A DNA stretch of 64,000 nt from Magnetovibrio sp. (GTDB taxonomy: Bacteria; Pseudomonadota; Alphaproteobacteria; Rhodospirillales; Magnetovibrionaceae): assembly GCA_028281525.1 (NCBI GenBank), contig JANQJR010000041.1, positions 124,001 to 188,000 of the forward strand. Direction: 5' to 3'. The position numbers and the translations under genes are program-made. Within the stretch, counting starts at the first letter, position 1; every line of letters begins with the position of its first letter. This document shows positions 46,201 to 54,108 of the stretch, in pieces. The notes under the pieces are model-generated. The model ran no database searches and was not told the DNA's origin. It saw only the letters and a program-made list of their open reading frames with translations.

Positions 46201-47066
46201 TCTGCGCGATCCGTTCCGGGTGAAGTGGCGGCAAAGCCGGTGGTGTTCAACACACAGCCGATGGGCAGGATCTCCGCATCGAAGGCGGTTTTGAGCAGTT
46301 CGGAAATCGTTGCCAGACTGACCGGATCCTTGAGCGACGCGACGTAAATGGGCAACGGGTTGAGCCCGGCGCCCTGAAGCCCGTCCACCAGATCGTCGAT
46401 GACGGCCAGGTTGCCGCTCAAATACAACGCGCGGTAAAAAATCACCGGCGTTACGGCCAAGCCCTCGCGCCACACGTCCCACTTCACATCCGATAGGGCC
46501 ACGCCCCCACGTGTTGGCCAATACATGCCTGCGGGCAGCACCGGCGCGGGTTCTAGGTAATCGATCTCGAAACCGGTTATATAGCCTGCGTACTTGATGA
46601 AGTTCTCCGCGTTGGCGGGCCCGCCCAACACCAGATACTGCCACAGGCGGTGGGCTTGTTCCGTATCCAGGGAGCCGAGCGACGTCAATTCCGCATCCGG
46701 TTGGTCGTCGCCGGGCAGAAACGCCACGGGAATTCCCGCCCCCCGGCATGCGCCCGCGATTTCATCTACGCCATAGGGCCAATAGCTGCGTCCACCCAAC
46801 ACCCGCACCACCACCAGCTTCGCGTGCTTCACCACGTCTTCGACGTACAGGTCCACGGACATGTTGTGGCCCAGGTGCAGCATGTTGGCGAGGCGCAGCG
46901 TGGGAAAACCGTCCCGGCCTGCGCACACTTGACGGTTGGCATGGGCAAGCGCGGAGATTTCCGTGTCGGCGGCGGTGATGACGACGACGTCGCCGGGGCT
47001 TTGGCCCAGATCGACGGCCTCGCTGCCGTCCTGAACGGCGCCGGGTTGGGCGGCAAGCAGGTGCAT
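43293..47066 (-). CDS. cobN: Cobaltochelatase large subunit CobN
   Basis: A 1257-residue protein of the CobN/BchH/ChlH family, full length for CobN. Family landmarks are [53 protein letters not shown] with [20 protein letters not shown] and [15 protein letters not shown], then late [16 protein letters not shown]. In the aerobic pathway it inserts cobalt into hydrogenobyrinate a,c-diamide together with the AAA+ subunits CobS and CobT of the Pseudomonas nomenclature; neither is in this window. It follows cobW by 131 bases that hold a repeat element. Confidence 0.95.
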   Translation of the reverse strand: MHLLAAQPGAVQDGSEAVDLGQSPGDVVVITAADTEISALAHANRQVCAGRDGFPTLRLANMLHLGHNMSVDLYVEDVVKHAKLVVVRVLGGRSYWPYGVDEIAGACRGAGIPVAFLPGDDQPDAELTSLGSLDTEQAHRLWQYLVLGGPANAENFIKYAGYITGFEIDYLEPAPVLPAGMYWPTRGGVALSDVKWDVWREGLAVTPVIFYRALYLSGNLAVIDDLVDGLQGAGLNPLPIYVASLKDPVSLATISELLKTAFDAEILPIGCVLNTTGFAATSPGTDRAEMPWDDFDVSVLQVVLSGGNRESWLDNTWGLGPRDIAMNVALPEVDGRILSRVVSFKDLSERDEASQCDLVMYRPEADRIAFVSELAKRWSWLRTQENWSKRVGIVLANYPNRDARIGNGVGLDTPAGVINVLHAMEEAGFEIEDIPEDGNALVTHLQQGPTNAHDAETLANAEITLPLDDYMAFFDSLPKSVRDRVTDQWGGPEDDPFMREDGHFAIPAFLCGEVAVGLQPARGYNIDPEKTYHDPDLVPPHGYLAFYVWLREDFDADAIIHFGKHGNLEWLPGRALALGADDFPEAALGPVPHLYPFIVNDPGEGTQAKRRAAAVIVDHLTPPLSRAESYGPLKDLELLVDEYFEAAGSDPRRTKILKRDILELCHVTGLAQDAGMNEAAPEDERLATLDAYLCELKEMQIRDGLHVFGQSPEDDLLHALLVALVRVPRGTEAKDASLTRALADDLGLMEEGDFDPLDCDLGAPWDGPRSPALTDVLSGDDPWRTLGDTVERLEALALALVRDGEDAPGAKSADVLQDIDARIRPAVQACGQAEIAGVIRGLEGKFVEPAPSGAPTRGRPEVLPTGRNFYSVDTRAVPTPAAWTLGWKSAGVLLDAHRQTHGDWPKTFALTAWGTSNMRTGGDDIAQALALMGVRPTWDAASRRVTGFEVLPAEILGRPRVDVTLRISGFFRDAFPGLIDLFDSAVRAVAALDEDEAQNPLAVRARAEAGELIASGVAEDEAKRRAGFRVFGSMPGAYGAGLQALMDEKGWETEADLAKAYVAWGGYAYGSGADGEARHGLFETRLKAVEAVVQNQDNREHDLLDSDDYYQFEGGITAAVRVLSGSQPATWHVDHSRPETPKARTLEDEIGRVVRARVVNPKWIEGVMRHGYKGAFEMAATVDYLVSFAATAKCVKDHHFDAVFQAYIDDERVRDFLLQNNPDALKDMLERLIEAQDRGLWSSRLNSARATLEELLS

Positions 47067-47085
47067 GCTTAAATCAAATCCTATA

Positions 47086-47177
47086 CGTCATTGCGAGCGG
47101 CATCGCCGCGAAGCAATCCAGAACCCCTCTGACATGAACATCCTGGATTGCTTCGTCACGACGTTCCTCGCAATGAC
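47086..47177. repeat. Palindromic intergenic repeat, copy B
   Basis: An imperfect palindrome of ~92 bases starting CGTCATTGCGAGCGGCATCG, with GAAGCAATCCAG in the left arm and CTGGATTGCTTCGTCACGAC then GTTCCTCGCAATGAC in the right arm. It lies in the cobW-cobN gap, inside an operon, and would form a long stem in the transcript. Confidence 0.8.
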
Positions 47178-47197
47178 ATCAACCCAGCAGTCATGTA

Positions 47198-48289
47198 TCA
47201 AGCCGCCGTTTCTTGGAGCGCGCCACTTAAAGCAGCGGTGATGGCGGCCCGATCCAGACCCGTTTGACCGATCACCACCAAACGGCCTTGACGGTCTTCG
47301 CCCTCTTGCCAGGCGCGGTCGAAGTAGCGCGTGAAGCGCGCACCCACCCCTTGCACCACGTGGCGCATGGGCTTGTCTTGGACTTCGATGAAGCCTTTGA
47401 TGCGCAGCACATTGTGAGCCTCCACAATTTCGATCAAGCGCGCTTCCAACTGAGCCGGGTCGGCTTGGGCCGGCACCGCGACGATGAAGCTTTCGAAATC
47501 GTCGTGCCCATGTCCGTGGTCGTGTCCATGATCATGATGGTGGTCATGATCGTGGTGCGAAGGCCGCACGTCCAAATCGTCTTCGGCGGCAGCATCGATA
47601 CCAAGCAAAACATCCACGCCCACATCGCCGTGGCTGGTGGCGACCACATGCACGCCAGGGCGCAACTGATCCGTCAGCTCACCGGTCAAGCGCGCGGTTT
47701 CGTCTTCGCCAATGATATCGGCTTTGTTGAGCAGCACCATGTCAGCGGCGTGGAGCTGATCTTCGAACAGCTCCGAGAGCGCGTTGACATGGTCCAGATT
47801 TTCGTCCGCTTCGCGCTGGGCTTGCACCGCCGCTTCGTTGGCGGCGAACTGCCCGGCGGCCAAGGCGGGGCCGTCGACCACGCTGACCACGCCGTCCACG
47901 GTGACGCGGGTTTTGATCTCCGGCCAGTTGAACGCGCGAATCAACGGTTTGGGCAACGCCAGTCCGGACGTCTCGATGACAATATGCTCGGGCGGGTCTT
48001 CGCGCTCCACCAGCGCTTCCATCACCGGCAGAAAATCGTCGGCGACCGTGCAGCAGATGCAACCGTTGGCGAGCTCCACCACGTCGTCTTCATCGCAGCC
48101 CTCGATACCGCAGCCGTTGACGATCTGGCGGTCGATGCCGAGATCGCCGAATTCGTTGATGATCAGTGCAATCTTGCGCCCGCCCGCGTTTTCCAGCATG
48201 TGGCGGATCAAGGTGGTCTTGCCCGCGCCCAAAAAACCGGTGATCACGGTGGCGGGGATTTTGCTGAGGGTGGAGTTGGAGCTGCTCAT
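47198..48289 (-). CDS. cobW: CobW-type GTP-dependent metal chaperone
   Basis: A 363-residue COG0523 G3E GTPase. The P-loop is ATVITGFLGAGKTTLIRHML, the metal motif is NGCICCTVADDF (CxCC), and the guanine motif is LLNKADI. A histidine-rich loop (HHDHDHHHDHGHDHGHGHDD) separates the GTPase from the C-terminal CobW_C domain (LRIKGFIEVQDKPMRHVVQG). It probably delivers cobalt for corrin synthesis. It is 16 bases after cobU and upstream of cobN, within the minus-strand cob operon. Confidence 0.95.
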   Translation of the reverse strand: MSSSNSTLSKIPATVITGFLGAGKTTLIRHMLENAGGRKIALIINEFGDLGIDRQIVNGCGIEGCDEDDVVELANGCICCTVADDFLPVMEALVEREDPPEHIVIETSGLALPKPLIRAFNWPEIKTRVTVDGVVSVVDGPALAAGQFAANEAAVQAQREADENLDHVNALSELFEDQLHAADMVLLNKADIIGEDETARLTGELTDQLRPGVHVVATSHGDVGVDVLLGIDAAAEDDLDVRPSHHDHDHHHDHGHDHGHGHDDFESFIVAVPAQADPAQLEARLIEIVEAHNVLRIKGFIEVQDKPMRHVVQGVGARFTRYFDRAWQEGEDRQGRLVVIGQTGLDRAAITAALSGALQETAA

Positions 48290-48305
48290 AAATGGGGGAA
48301 GTCCT

Positions 48306-48836
48306 TCAATTGTTTTTCAAGATATGCGGCAATCCGGCGACCACGTGCACCACCTGGTCCGCCTTCGCCGCAATGATTTGGTTCACAATCCCAAGCGAGT
48401 CAACAAAAGACCGCGCCACCGGGTTCATCGGGATCACGCCGAGGCCCACTTCTTCCGAGACGGCGAGCACCGGAGCGGGGTGGCGGACCATGGCGTTTGC
48501 AACCGTTTCGGCCTCCACCACCGGGGCCTTGCCGTCATGGAGCATGTTGGACACCCACATGCCGAGGCTATCGATCAACACCGGCTTGTCGGCGTAGAGC
48601 TTCTTGGCGCGGTCGAGCGCGTGCGCGATATCAAGTCGTTCCTCCACCGTCACCCAGCCTTGTCCGCGGCGATCCTGGTGCGCAGAGATGCGTTCGGCCA
48701 TTTCCGCGTCCGACGCATGCCCGGTGGCGAGATATACACCCCCGCCATTCATCAGGCTTTCGCCGTAGGCGCTTTTGCCGGAACGCTGGCCGCCCAGCAC
48801 CAGGGTCAAAGGGGGAAGCGGTTTTGCCAAGTTCAT
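48306..48836 (-). CDS. cobU: Adenosylcobinamide kinase / GTP:adenosylcobinamide-P guanylyltransferase (CobU/CobP)
   Basis: A 176-residue bifunctional nucleotide-loop enzyme. The P-loop is LVLGGQRSGKSAYGESLM, with YLATGHASDAEMAERISAHQ containing the histidine that is guanylylated, then RRGQGWVTVEERLDIAHAL, VLIDSLGMWVSNMLHDG and SEEVGLGVIPMNPVARSFVD. ATG at 48836 fits the family; the longer frame upstream is not homologous. It lies 26 bases after cobC and 16 bases before cobW. Confidence 0.95.
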   Translation of the reverse strand: MNLAKPLPPLTLVLGGQRSGKSAYGESLMNGGGVYLATGHASDAEMAERISAHQDRRGQGWVTVEERLDIAHALDRAKKLYADKPVLIDSLGMWVSNMLHDGKAPVVEAETVANAMVRHPAPVLAVSEEVGLGVIPMNPVARSFVDSLGIVNQIIAAKADQVVHVVAGLPHILKNN

Positions 48837-48862
48837 GTCCTCAAATCCGGGCAGGCACGATA

Positions 48863-49516
48863 TCAAATCATGTTGAAGCCGACCACCCGCCAACTGCCGC
48901 CACGCTGGGCGCGCAACCCTGTGGTGACATGGTCGATGCGGGTCAGATGGGTGTTTTGGACCTCCAATGCCAGGGCGTTTTCCGGGCTCACACCCAGCGC
49001 ATGAGCGATGGCGGCACGGATCGAGCCCGCATGCGCCACGCACACGATGTCGCGTCCGGCATATTGTTCGGCCAGATACTCCAACTTCTCCGTCACTCGC
49101 GTGCAGACGTCCGCGAAGCTTTCCGACGCAAAATCACCGCTTGGCGGCGGTGTGACAGCGGCGGGTGCATCCCAAAATGCCTGCGCTGCCTCACCCAAAT
49201 CACCGATCTCCGCCCAGGTCAGGCCGGTCCACGCGCCGAAGGCCTGCTCGGCGAAGCCGGGCTCGGCCAGCGGTTCGGCTTTCTCCGCGCCCGCATCCTG
49301 AAGCGCTTGGGCAGTCTGACGGGTGCGCTGCAAATGCGACGTGATCCACACCGCGCCAGAGGGCAGTCGGCCTGCGACACACGCGAACCGCTCCACATCG
49401 GACACATCGGCGGGCACATCGTTCTGGCCGGACAAGCGCTTTTCGGCGGCGTTTATCACCGGGGCGTGGCGGATTAGCCACCAGCGGGTGGTGATGATGT
49501 CAAGCTCGGAGTTCAT
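48863..49516 (-). CDS. cobC: Histidine phosphatase family protein, probable alpha-ribazole phosphatase CobC
   Basis: A 217-residue phosphoglycerate-mutase-like phosphatase. The catalytic RHG-type motif is WLIRHAPVINAAEKRLSGQN (RHAP, as in many CobC proteins), followed by VWITSHLQRTRQTAQALQDA and the second histidine in IVCVAHAGSIRAAIAHALG. From context it removes the phosphate from alpha-ribazole phosphate or adenosylcobalamin phosphate. It overlaps cobS by 4 bases. Confidence 0.88.
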   Translation of the reverse strand: MNSELDIITTRWWLIRHAPVINAAEKRLSGQNDVPADVSDVERFACVAGRLPSGAVWITSHLQRTRQTAQALQDAGAEKAEPLAEPGFAEQAFGAWTGLTWAEIGDLGEAAQAFWDAPAAVTPPPSGDFASESFADVCTRVTEKLEYLAEQYAGRDIVCVAHAGSIRAAIAHALGVSPENALALEVQNTHLTRIDHVTTGLRAQRGGSWRVVGFNMI

Positions 49517-50391
49517 ACGTAAAAGACCGTGCGTAAAGCCACCGCCATCCCGGCGATGACCAGGGCTTCGCTGATCTGCTGAGCCGCACCCAAAACATCA
49601 CCGGTAAAACCGCCGATCTGACGTTTTGCGAGGTACGCCACCGCGCCCGAGCCCGCGCAGGCCAGCACGACGGCGAGAAGGCCCGGCCCCAGCCCCAAGG
49701 TCAAAAGCGCGATCAACGTGCCGACAATCAAGGTGACAATGGCGTCGTCCACTTTCGGCGTGCCCGCGCCGGTGCCCAGCCCGCCGGGACGTGCGGGCGT
49801 CATCAGCGCCATCATCAAGGGCAGCGTGGCGCGCGACAGCACATGCGCGGCGATCAACGCCCCCGCCGCCAAGACGGGCGCGTTGAAGCCGCCCAGGCTC
49901 GAAACCTTGAACCCCACCACCAGGATCAACGCCAGCACACCGAACGCGCCGATGGAACTGTCTTTCATGATCTCCAGCTTTTGCGCCACGGTGCGCCCAC
50001 CGCCGAACCCGTCGGCGACATCAGCCAGGCCGTCTTCGTGCAGTCCGCCGGTGATCAAAGTCGCGGCGATCACCGCGATGAACGCGGCGGCCAGCGGGTG
50101 CAGGCCCAACTGCGCGCCCGCCCACAGCACCACCCCCGCGAATGCACCGATGAACAGCCCCACCACCGGCCAGGTGCGCACGGTCTCAGCCAGCGGCGTC
50201 ATACCGATACCCTTATCGTCCGGGTCGAGCTTTTCACCCGGTGCGGGCTTGTTCCACCACGCCGGCAGCGGCACACGGGTCAAAAACAGCCACGCCACGG
50301 TGAAACCCGTCATCCAGCGGCGCAGAACCGGCACCGTGGCAACGGACGTGTTGGAGGTCTTCGGTTGAGCTTGTTCGTGCTGAGTGGCCAT
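49513..50391 (-). CDS. cobS: Adenosylcobinamide-GDP ribazoletransferase CobS (CobV)
   Basis: A 292-residue polytopic inner membrane protein that joins adenosylcobinamide-GDP and alpha-ribazole to make adenosylcobalamin. The acidic signature is TGGLHEDGLADVADGFGGGR, followed by IMKDSSIGAFGVLALILVVG and SRATLPLMMALMTPARPGGL. The first ~25 residues (QHEQAQPKTSNTSVATVPVL) are an extra hydrophilic leader before FTVAWLFLTRVPLPAW. It is the first gene of the minus-strand cob operon and divergent from cobT over 101 bases. Confidence 0.94.
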   Translation of the reverse strand: MATQHEQAQPKTSNTSVATVPVLRRWMTGFTVAWLFLTRVPLPAWWNKPAPGEKLDPDDKGIGMTPLAETVRTWPVVGLFIGAFAGVVLWAGAQLGLHPLAAAFIAVIAATLITGGLHEDGLADVADGFGGGRTVAQKLEIMKDSSIGAFGVLALILVVGFKVSSLGGFNAPVLAAGALIAAHVLSRATLPLMMALMTPARPGGLGTGAGTPKVDDAIVTLIVGTLIALLTLGLGPGLLAVVLACAGSGAVAYLAKRQIGGFTGDVLGAAQQISEALVIAGMAVALRTVFYV

Positions 50392-50492
50392 GACGCTCGC
50401 TTTGGGTTATGCAGAAGAAAATATCGCGGTATATATATGCCAGAGCTTTTTGAAATTCTAAGGTCTTTTCGAGATTCAAGCGAGCCCGTTCC

Positions 50493-51521
50493 ATGACCAA
50501 ACTGCCCACCATCGTCACCTTAGACGACGTCCGCCAAGTCCTGTCCGACCTGCCTGGCCCCGACGTGGAAGCCGCGCGTACCGCGCAAGCGCGCGAACCG
50601 CAGTTGACCAAACCCGCCGGGTCCTTGGGCCGCCTGGAACAACTCGCCGCGTGGACCGCGACGTGGCAGGGCCGCTATCCGCCGCGCATGAAAACCCCCA
50701 ACGCCCACGTGTTCGCGGGCAATCACGGCATCGTCAAACAGGGCGTGTCCGCGTTTCCGTCCGAGGTCACCAAACAGATGGTGGCGAATTTCGAGCACGG
50801 CGGCGCGGCCATCAACCAAATCTGCAAAAGCGTCGGCGTGGGGCTGTGCGTCGAACGCATGGACCTAGACAACCCCACCCAGGATTTCACGGAAAACCCC
50901 GCCATGTCCGAAACGGAATGCGTGGAAGCCATGGCGTTCGGCATGAACGTGGTGGCCGCGGAATCCGACGTGGTGTGCCTGGGCGAAATGGGCATCGGCA
51001 ACACCACCTCCGCCGCCGCCATCTGCCTGGCGCTTTACGGCGGGTCGGCACTCAGCTGGGCCGGACCCGGCACCGGACTCGACAAGCCCGGCATCGGCAA
51101 GAAGGCCGAAGTCATCGGCATCGGCGTCAACACTTACAAGCCCTACATGCAGGACGGCCTGGACGTGCTGCGTTGCCTGGGCGGGCGCGAGCTGGCCGCC
51201 ATCGCCGGAGCGGTGATCGGCGCACGGCTGAAACAGGTTCCGGTGATGTTGGACGGTTACGTTTCCACCGCCGCCGCCGCGGTGCTGCCCAGCATCAACA
51301 AGCGCGCCCTGGACCACTGCAAGGTCGGCCACGTCAGCCAGGAGCCGGGCCACAAGGTGCTGCTGGAAAAGCTCGGCAAGGTGGCGTTGCTGGATCAGGA
51401 CATGCGCCTCGGCGAAGGCACCGGCGCGGTGCTGGCGGTGAGCCTGCTCAAAGCCGCCGTGGCGTGCCACAACGACATGGCGACCTTCGCAGAAGCGGGC
51501 GTGAGCGGCAAAGAAGGCTAG
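50493..51521 (+). CDS. cobT: Nicotinate-nucleotide-dimethylbenzimidazole phosphoribosyltransferase CobT (CobU)
   Basis: A 342-residue enzyme that activates the lower-ligand base to alpha-ribazole phosphate. Landmarks are LTKPAGSLGRLEQLAAWTAT, VFAGNHGIVKQGVSAFPSEV, CLGEMGIGNTTSAAAICLAL and the C-terminal VGHVSQEPGHKVLLEKLG with the catalytic glutamate. It is the only nucleotide-loop gene on the forward strand and faces cobS across a shared promoter region. A repeat element lies 80 bases past its stop. Confidence 0.95.
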   Translation: MTKLPTIVTLDDVRQVLSDLPGPDVEAARTAQAREPQLTKPAGSLGRLEQLAAWTATWQGRYPPRMKTPNAHVFAGNHGIVKQGVSAFPSEVTKQMVANFEHGGAAINQICKSVGVGLCVERMDLDNPTQDFTENPAMSETECVEAMAFGMNVVAAESDVVCLGEMGIGNTTSAAAICLALYGGSALSWAGPGTGLDKPGIGKKAEVIGIGVNTYKPYMQDGLDVLRCLGGRELAAIAGAVIGARLKQVPVMLDGYVSTAAAAVLPSINKRALDHCKVGHVSQEPGHKVLLEKLGKVALLDQDMRLGEGTGAVLAVSLLKAAVACHNDMATFAEAGVSGKEG

Positions 51522-51601
51522 GTCATCAATTCACAAGACTGAGACTGACCAGCAAAGCTTCCGCTTTTGGACACATGCCGGACATTTCCAAACCATGCCG
51601 C

Positions 51602-51691
51602 CTAGAGCCGGGTCGTCTTAATCTGAATCGCTTTAGCGATGCGGATTAAGACGTGAATCCGTTTCTCATCAAATGTTTAGAGGGCGATTCA
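51602..51691 (+). repeat. Triple-hairpin repeat element, partial copy 2
   Basis: Ninety bases beginning CTAGAGCCGGGTCGTCTTAA and ending at GGCGATTCA. It contains the first hairpin complete and most of the second, then departs from the full copy (16640-16780, opposite strand) before the third hairpin. It lies downstream of cobT and could form the 3' end of its transcript. Confidence 0.85.
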
Positions 51692-51761
51692 GAAGTCACC
51701 TGGAGGCTGTCAGGTAGATATATCTTGTTCTTCCGGTTGTGGCAGTGATTTAATTTTCGAC

Positions 51762-52187
51762 ATGATGAACCGGCTTCTCTCCCTTTTGGCCGTGTTGACT
51801 GTACTTGGCGCCTGTGACAATTCCGCCGATAAGGCGGATGTCACCGACACCGTCGAGGCGGGCGAAGCAGTTTACAAAGAGCGCTGTGCAGGGTGTCACG
51901 GTGCGGACCTGGAAGGCCAGCCCAACTGGCAGACCCCAGATGCGTACGGGACCGTGCCTGCCCCACCACTGAACGATGAGGGCACGGTATGGCAGCGCAG
52001 TGACGACCTGCTGTTTCGCTCGATCAAACTGGGGGGCAAAGCGATCGTCCCGTCCGGCTTTCATAGTGATATGCCGGGTTTTGCCCAAAAGCTCACCGAC
52101 GAACAAATCTGGCAACTGCTGAGCTACATCAAAAGCCGTTGGAGCCCCATGATCCGCGCCCGCCAGGAACGCATGAACACCAACTGA
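51762..52187 (+). CDS. Lipoprotein c-type cytochrome
   Basis: A 141-residue single-haem cytochrome c. The signal peptide NRLLSLLAVLTVLGACDNSA ends in a lipobox (LGAC), so it is probably membrane-anchored in the periplasm. The haem site is YKERCAGCHGADLEGQ (CxxCH), and the distal methionine is likely in SGFHSDMPGFAQKLTDEQ. It ends with SYIKSRWSPMIRARQER, as in small cytochromes associated with oxidases or dehydrogenases. No redox partner is adjacent; it is flanked by two copies of the triple-hairpin repeat. ATG at 51762 or 51765. Confidence 0.9.
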   Translation: MMNRLLSLLAVLTVLGACDNSADKADVTDTVEAGEAVYKERCAGCHGADLEGQPNWQTPDAYGTVPAPPLNDEGTVWQRSDDLLFRSIKLGGKAIVPSGFHSDMPGFAQKLTDEQIWQLLSYIKSRWSPMIRARQERMNTN

Positions 52188-52236
52188 CGCTTGTAGGCCT
52201 ACGCATATTAGGTGAGGCTAAGCGGTAACGTTTCCG

Positions 52237-52327
52237 CTAGAGCCGGATCGTCTTAATCTGAATCGCTTTAGCGATGCGGATTAAGACGTGAATCCGTCTC
52301 TCATCAAATGTTTAGAGGGCGATTCAC
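52237..52327 (+). repeat. Triple-hairpin repeat element, partial copy 3
   Basis: Ninety-one bases, CTAGAGCCGGATCGTCTTAA to GGCGATTCAC, nearly identical to 51602-51691 and in the same orientation. It carries two of the three hairpins of the full copy. It lies 49 bases after the cytochrome gene stop. Confidence 0.85.
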
Positions 52328-52435
52328 TCTCGGATTAATCGGGCTGAGACGACTGGAATGATGTTTCCAGCCCCATTATCGACTGAAGAAATGCCTGCCG
52401 CCGAGGTACATCGAGTCCAACTTGATGGCCGCGCT

Positions 52436-52469
52436 GAATTGCCTCGCGGTTTCATCGCTCGCAATGACG
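52436..52469. repeat. Palindromic intergenic repeat, half copy C
   Basis: The segment GAATTGCCTCGCGGTTTCAT followed by CGCTCGCAATGACG matches one arm of the 47086-47177 repeat with a few changes. It lies just past the 3' end of the ABC-2 permease gene. Confidence 0.55.
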
Positions 52470-52476
52470 GCTGAAA

Positions 52477-53328
52477 TCATTCCCCCTGCTGCATCAACAA
52501 TCCCTTGATGCGCGCGCGCTTCATCATATAGAGGAAAAACAACGCCGCCCCGGCGAGCATCACCGCATTCAGACCCACCGCCCAGAAGAAGTGGTTCCAC
52601 ATAAACACGCCGTCGAATAGAACGGCGCGCATGCCTTCAAAGGTGTGTGCGCTGGGCAGCGACAGCGCCACCCATTGCAGCCATTCGGGCAGCGCCGAGA
52701 CGGGATAATAGATCGCGCTGACCGGCGCCAACAGGAAAATGCCGAGCCAGCAGAGGCTTTCCGCACCGAGACCGAAACGCAAAATCAGGGCCGCAACGGT
52801 GATGCCGATCACCGCGCCGAAAAACAAAAGGTTGGTGAAAAACGCCAACAGCGTAATCCCCAACTCGAACACCCACACATCGTAAAGCGGCAGGGCGAGC
52901 AACGCCGCCGGCGTGACGGAAATCAAGGTGCGCACCAAACTCATCAACACCAAGGCGGCGATCAGCTCCGCATCGCGCAACGGACTGACGAACAGTTGCG
53001 CCAGATTGCGCGACCACATTTCCTCGATAAACGGCAGCGAGACGCCGAGATTGGCGCGAAACAGCACATCCCACAGCAACACCGCGGAGATCAGCACCGC
53101 CGCCGCTTCCGCGACCCAGGACGAATGGCCCATGAAGAACTTGGTGACGAAACCCCACAGAATCATCTGGATCAGGGGCCAATATGCAAGCTCCAACAGC
53201 CTCGGCCAGGAGCGGCGCAGCACATAAAGGTGGCGCAACATCAACGCCTGGATGCGGCGCGGTGAAAACGCACCCTGGGGCGCACAGACGTCACTCGGGA
53301 TTTGGAAAGGTGTCTGCATATCGTTCAT
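52477..53328 (-). CDS. ABC-2 type transporter permease
   Basis: A 283-residue membrane protein of the ABC-2 exporter family with about six helices (AAAVLISAVLLWDVLFRANL; TLLAFFTNLLFFGAVIGITV; LFLLAPVSAIYYPVSALPEW; FWAVGLNAVMLAGAALFFLY). The conserved GVSLPFIEEMWSRNLAQLFV segment is typical of ABC-2 permeases. It overlaps the ATPase gene by 4 bases and ends the four-gene operon that starts with two degenerate GGDEF-EAL-like genes. The exported substrate is unknown. Confidence 0.88.
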   Translation of the reverse strand: MNDMQTPFQIPSDVCAPQGAFSPRRIQALMLRHLYVLRRSWPRLLELAYWPLIQMILWGFVTKFFMGHSSWVAEAAAVLISAVLLWDVLFRANLGVSLPFIEEMWSRNLAQLFVSPLRDAELIAALVLMSLVRTLISVTPAALLALPLYDVWVFELGITLLAFFTNLLFFGAVIGITVAALILRFGLGAESLCWLGIFLLAPVSAIYYPVSALPEWLQWVALSLPSAHTFEGMRAVLFDGVFMWNHFFWAVGLNAVMLAGAALFFLYMMKRARIKGLLMQQGE

Positions 53329-54107
53329 GCCGCGGCACCTCCCCGGTCATTGGTTTGCGCTTGGCCCTTGTTTTGACCGCGCGCGATGTCCAGAAACACC
53401 TGTTCCAGGTTTTCGCGCCCGTGGCGCTGGATCAGGTCATTGGGCGCGCCTTCGTCGACGATTTTGCCTGCACGCATCATCAATACGTTGTCGGCCAGAC
53501 GCTCGACCTCGCCCATGTTGTGGGACGCCAACAAAATGGTGGCGCCGGTTTTTGCGCGGTAGCGTTCCAGATAGCCGCGCACCCAATCGCCGGTGTCGGG
53601 ATCCAAAGACGCGGTGGGTTCGTCCATCAACATCAACTTCGGCGCGTTGAGAAGCGACTTCGCCAGCGCCACGCGGGTTTTTTGACCCGCCGACAACTCA
53701 CCGAAGGGGCGTTCTAGAAACCCGCCCAGCTCCAGGTCGTCGGACAGTTCGGCGATGCGGCCCTTGACGTCGCGGATGCCGTACAAATGCGCATAGACGG
53801 TCAGGTTTTCCCACACCCTGAGACGTTTCGGAAGATCCACGTACGGCGACGAGAAATTCATGCAGCCCAGCGCCTTATGGCGTTCGTCGGGCATGCTGGC
53901 GCCCAACACCTTGACCGACCCGGCGCTGGGGCTCAAGAGGCCCAGCAGCATGGAAATGGTGGTGGTCTTGCCCGCGCCGTTGCCGCCCAACAGCGCCACC
54001 GTTTGCCCCGCGTCCACGCGAAAGCCGATGCCGTCGACCGCATTCACGCCGCCGAAGGATTTGTAGAGGTCTTGGACCTCAATCACGGGAAGAATCCGGC
54101 CGTCCAT
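53325..54107 (-). CDS. ABC-2 transporter ATP-binding protein
   Basis: A 260-residue ATPase partner of the next permease. Walker A LLGGNGAGKTTTISMLLGLL, Q-loop region CMNFSSPYVDLPKRLRVWEN, signature LSAGQKTRVALAKSLLNAPK (LSAGQ variant) and Walker B LMLMDEPTASLDPDTG are all present, with the switch histidine in LLASHNMGEVERL. It starts 1 base after the stop of the upstream degenerate EAL gene, so it is translated in the same unit. Confidence 0.92.
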   Translation of the reverse strand: MDGRILPVIEVQDLYKSFGGVNAVDGIGFRVDAGQTVALLGGNGAGKTTTISMLLGLLSPSAGSVKVLGASMPDERHKALGCMNFSSPYVDLPKRLRVWENLTVYAHLYGIRDVKGRIAELSDDLELGGFLERPFGELSAGQKTRVALAKSLLNAPKLMLMDEPTASLDPDTGDWVRGYLERYRAKTGATILLASHNMGEVERLADNVLMMRAGKIVDEGAPNDLIQRHGRENLEQVFLDIARGQNKGQAQTNDRGGAAA

Positions 54108-54108
54108 G

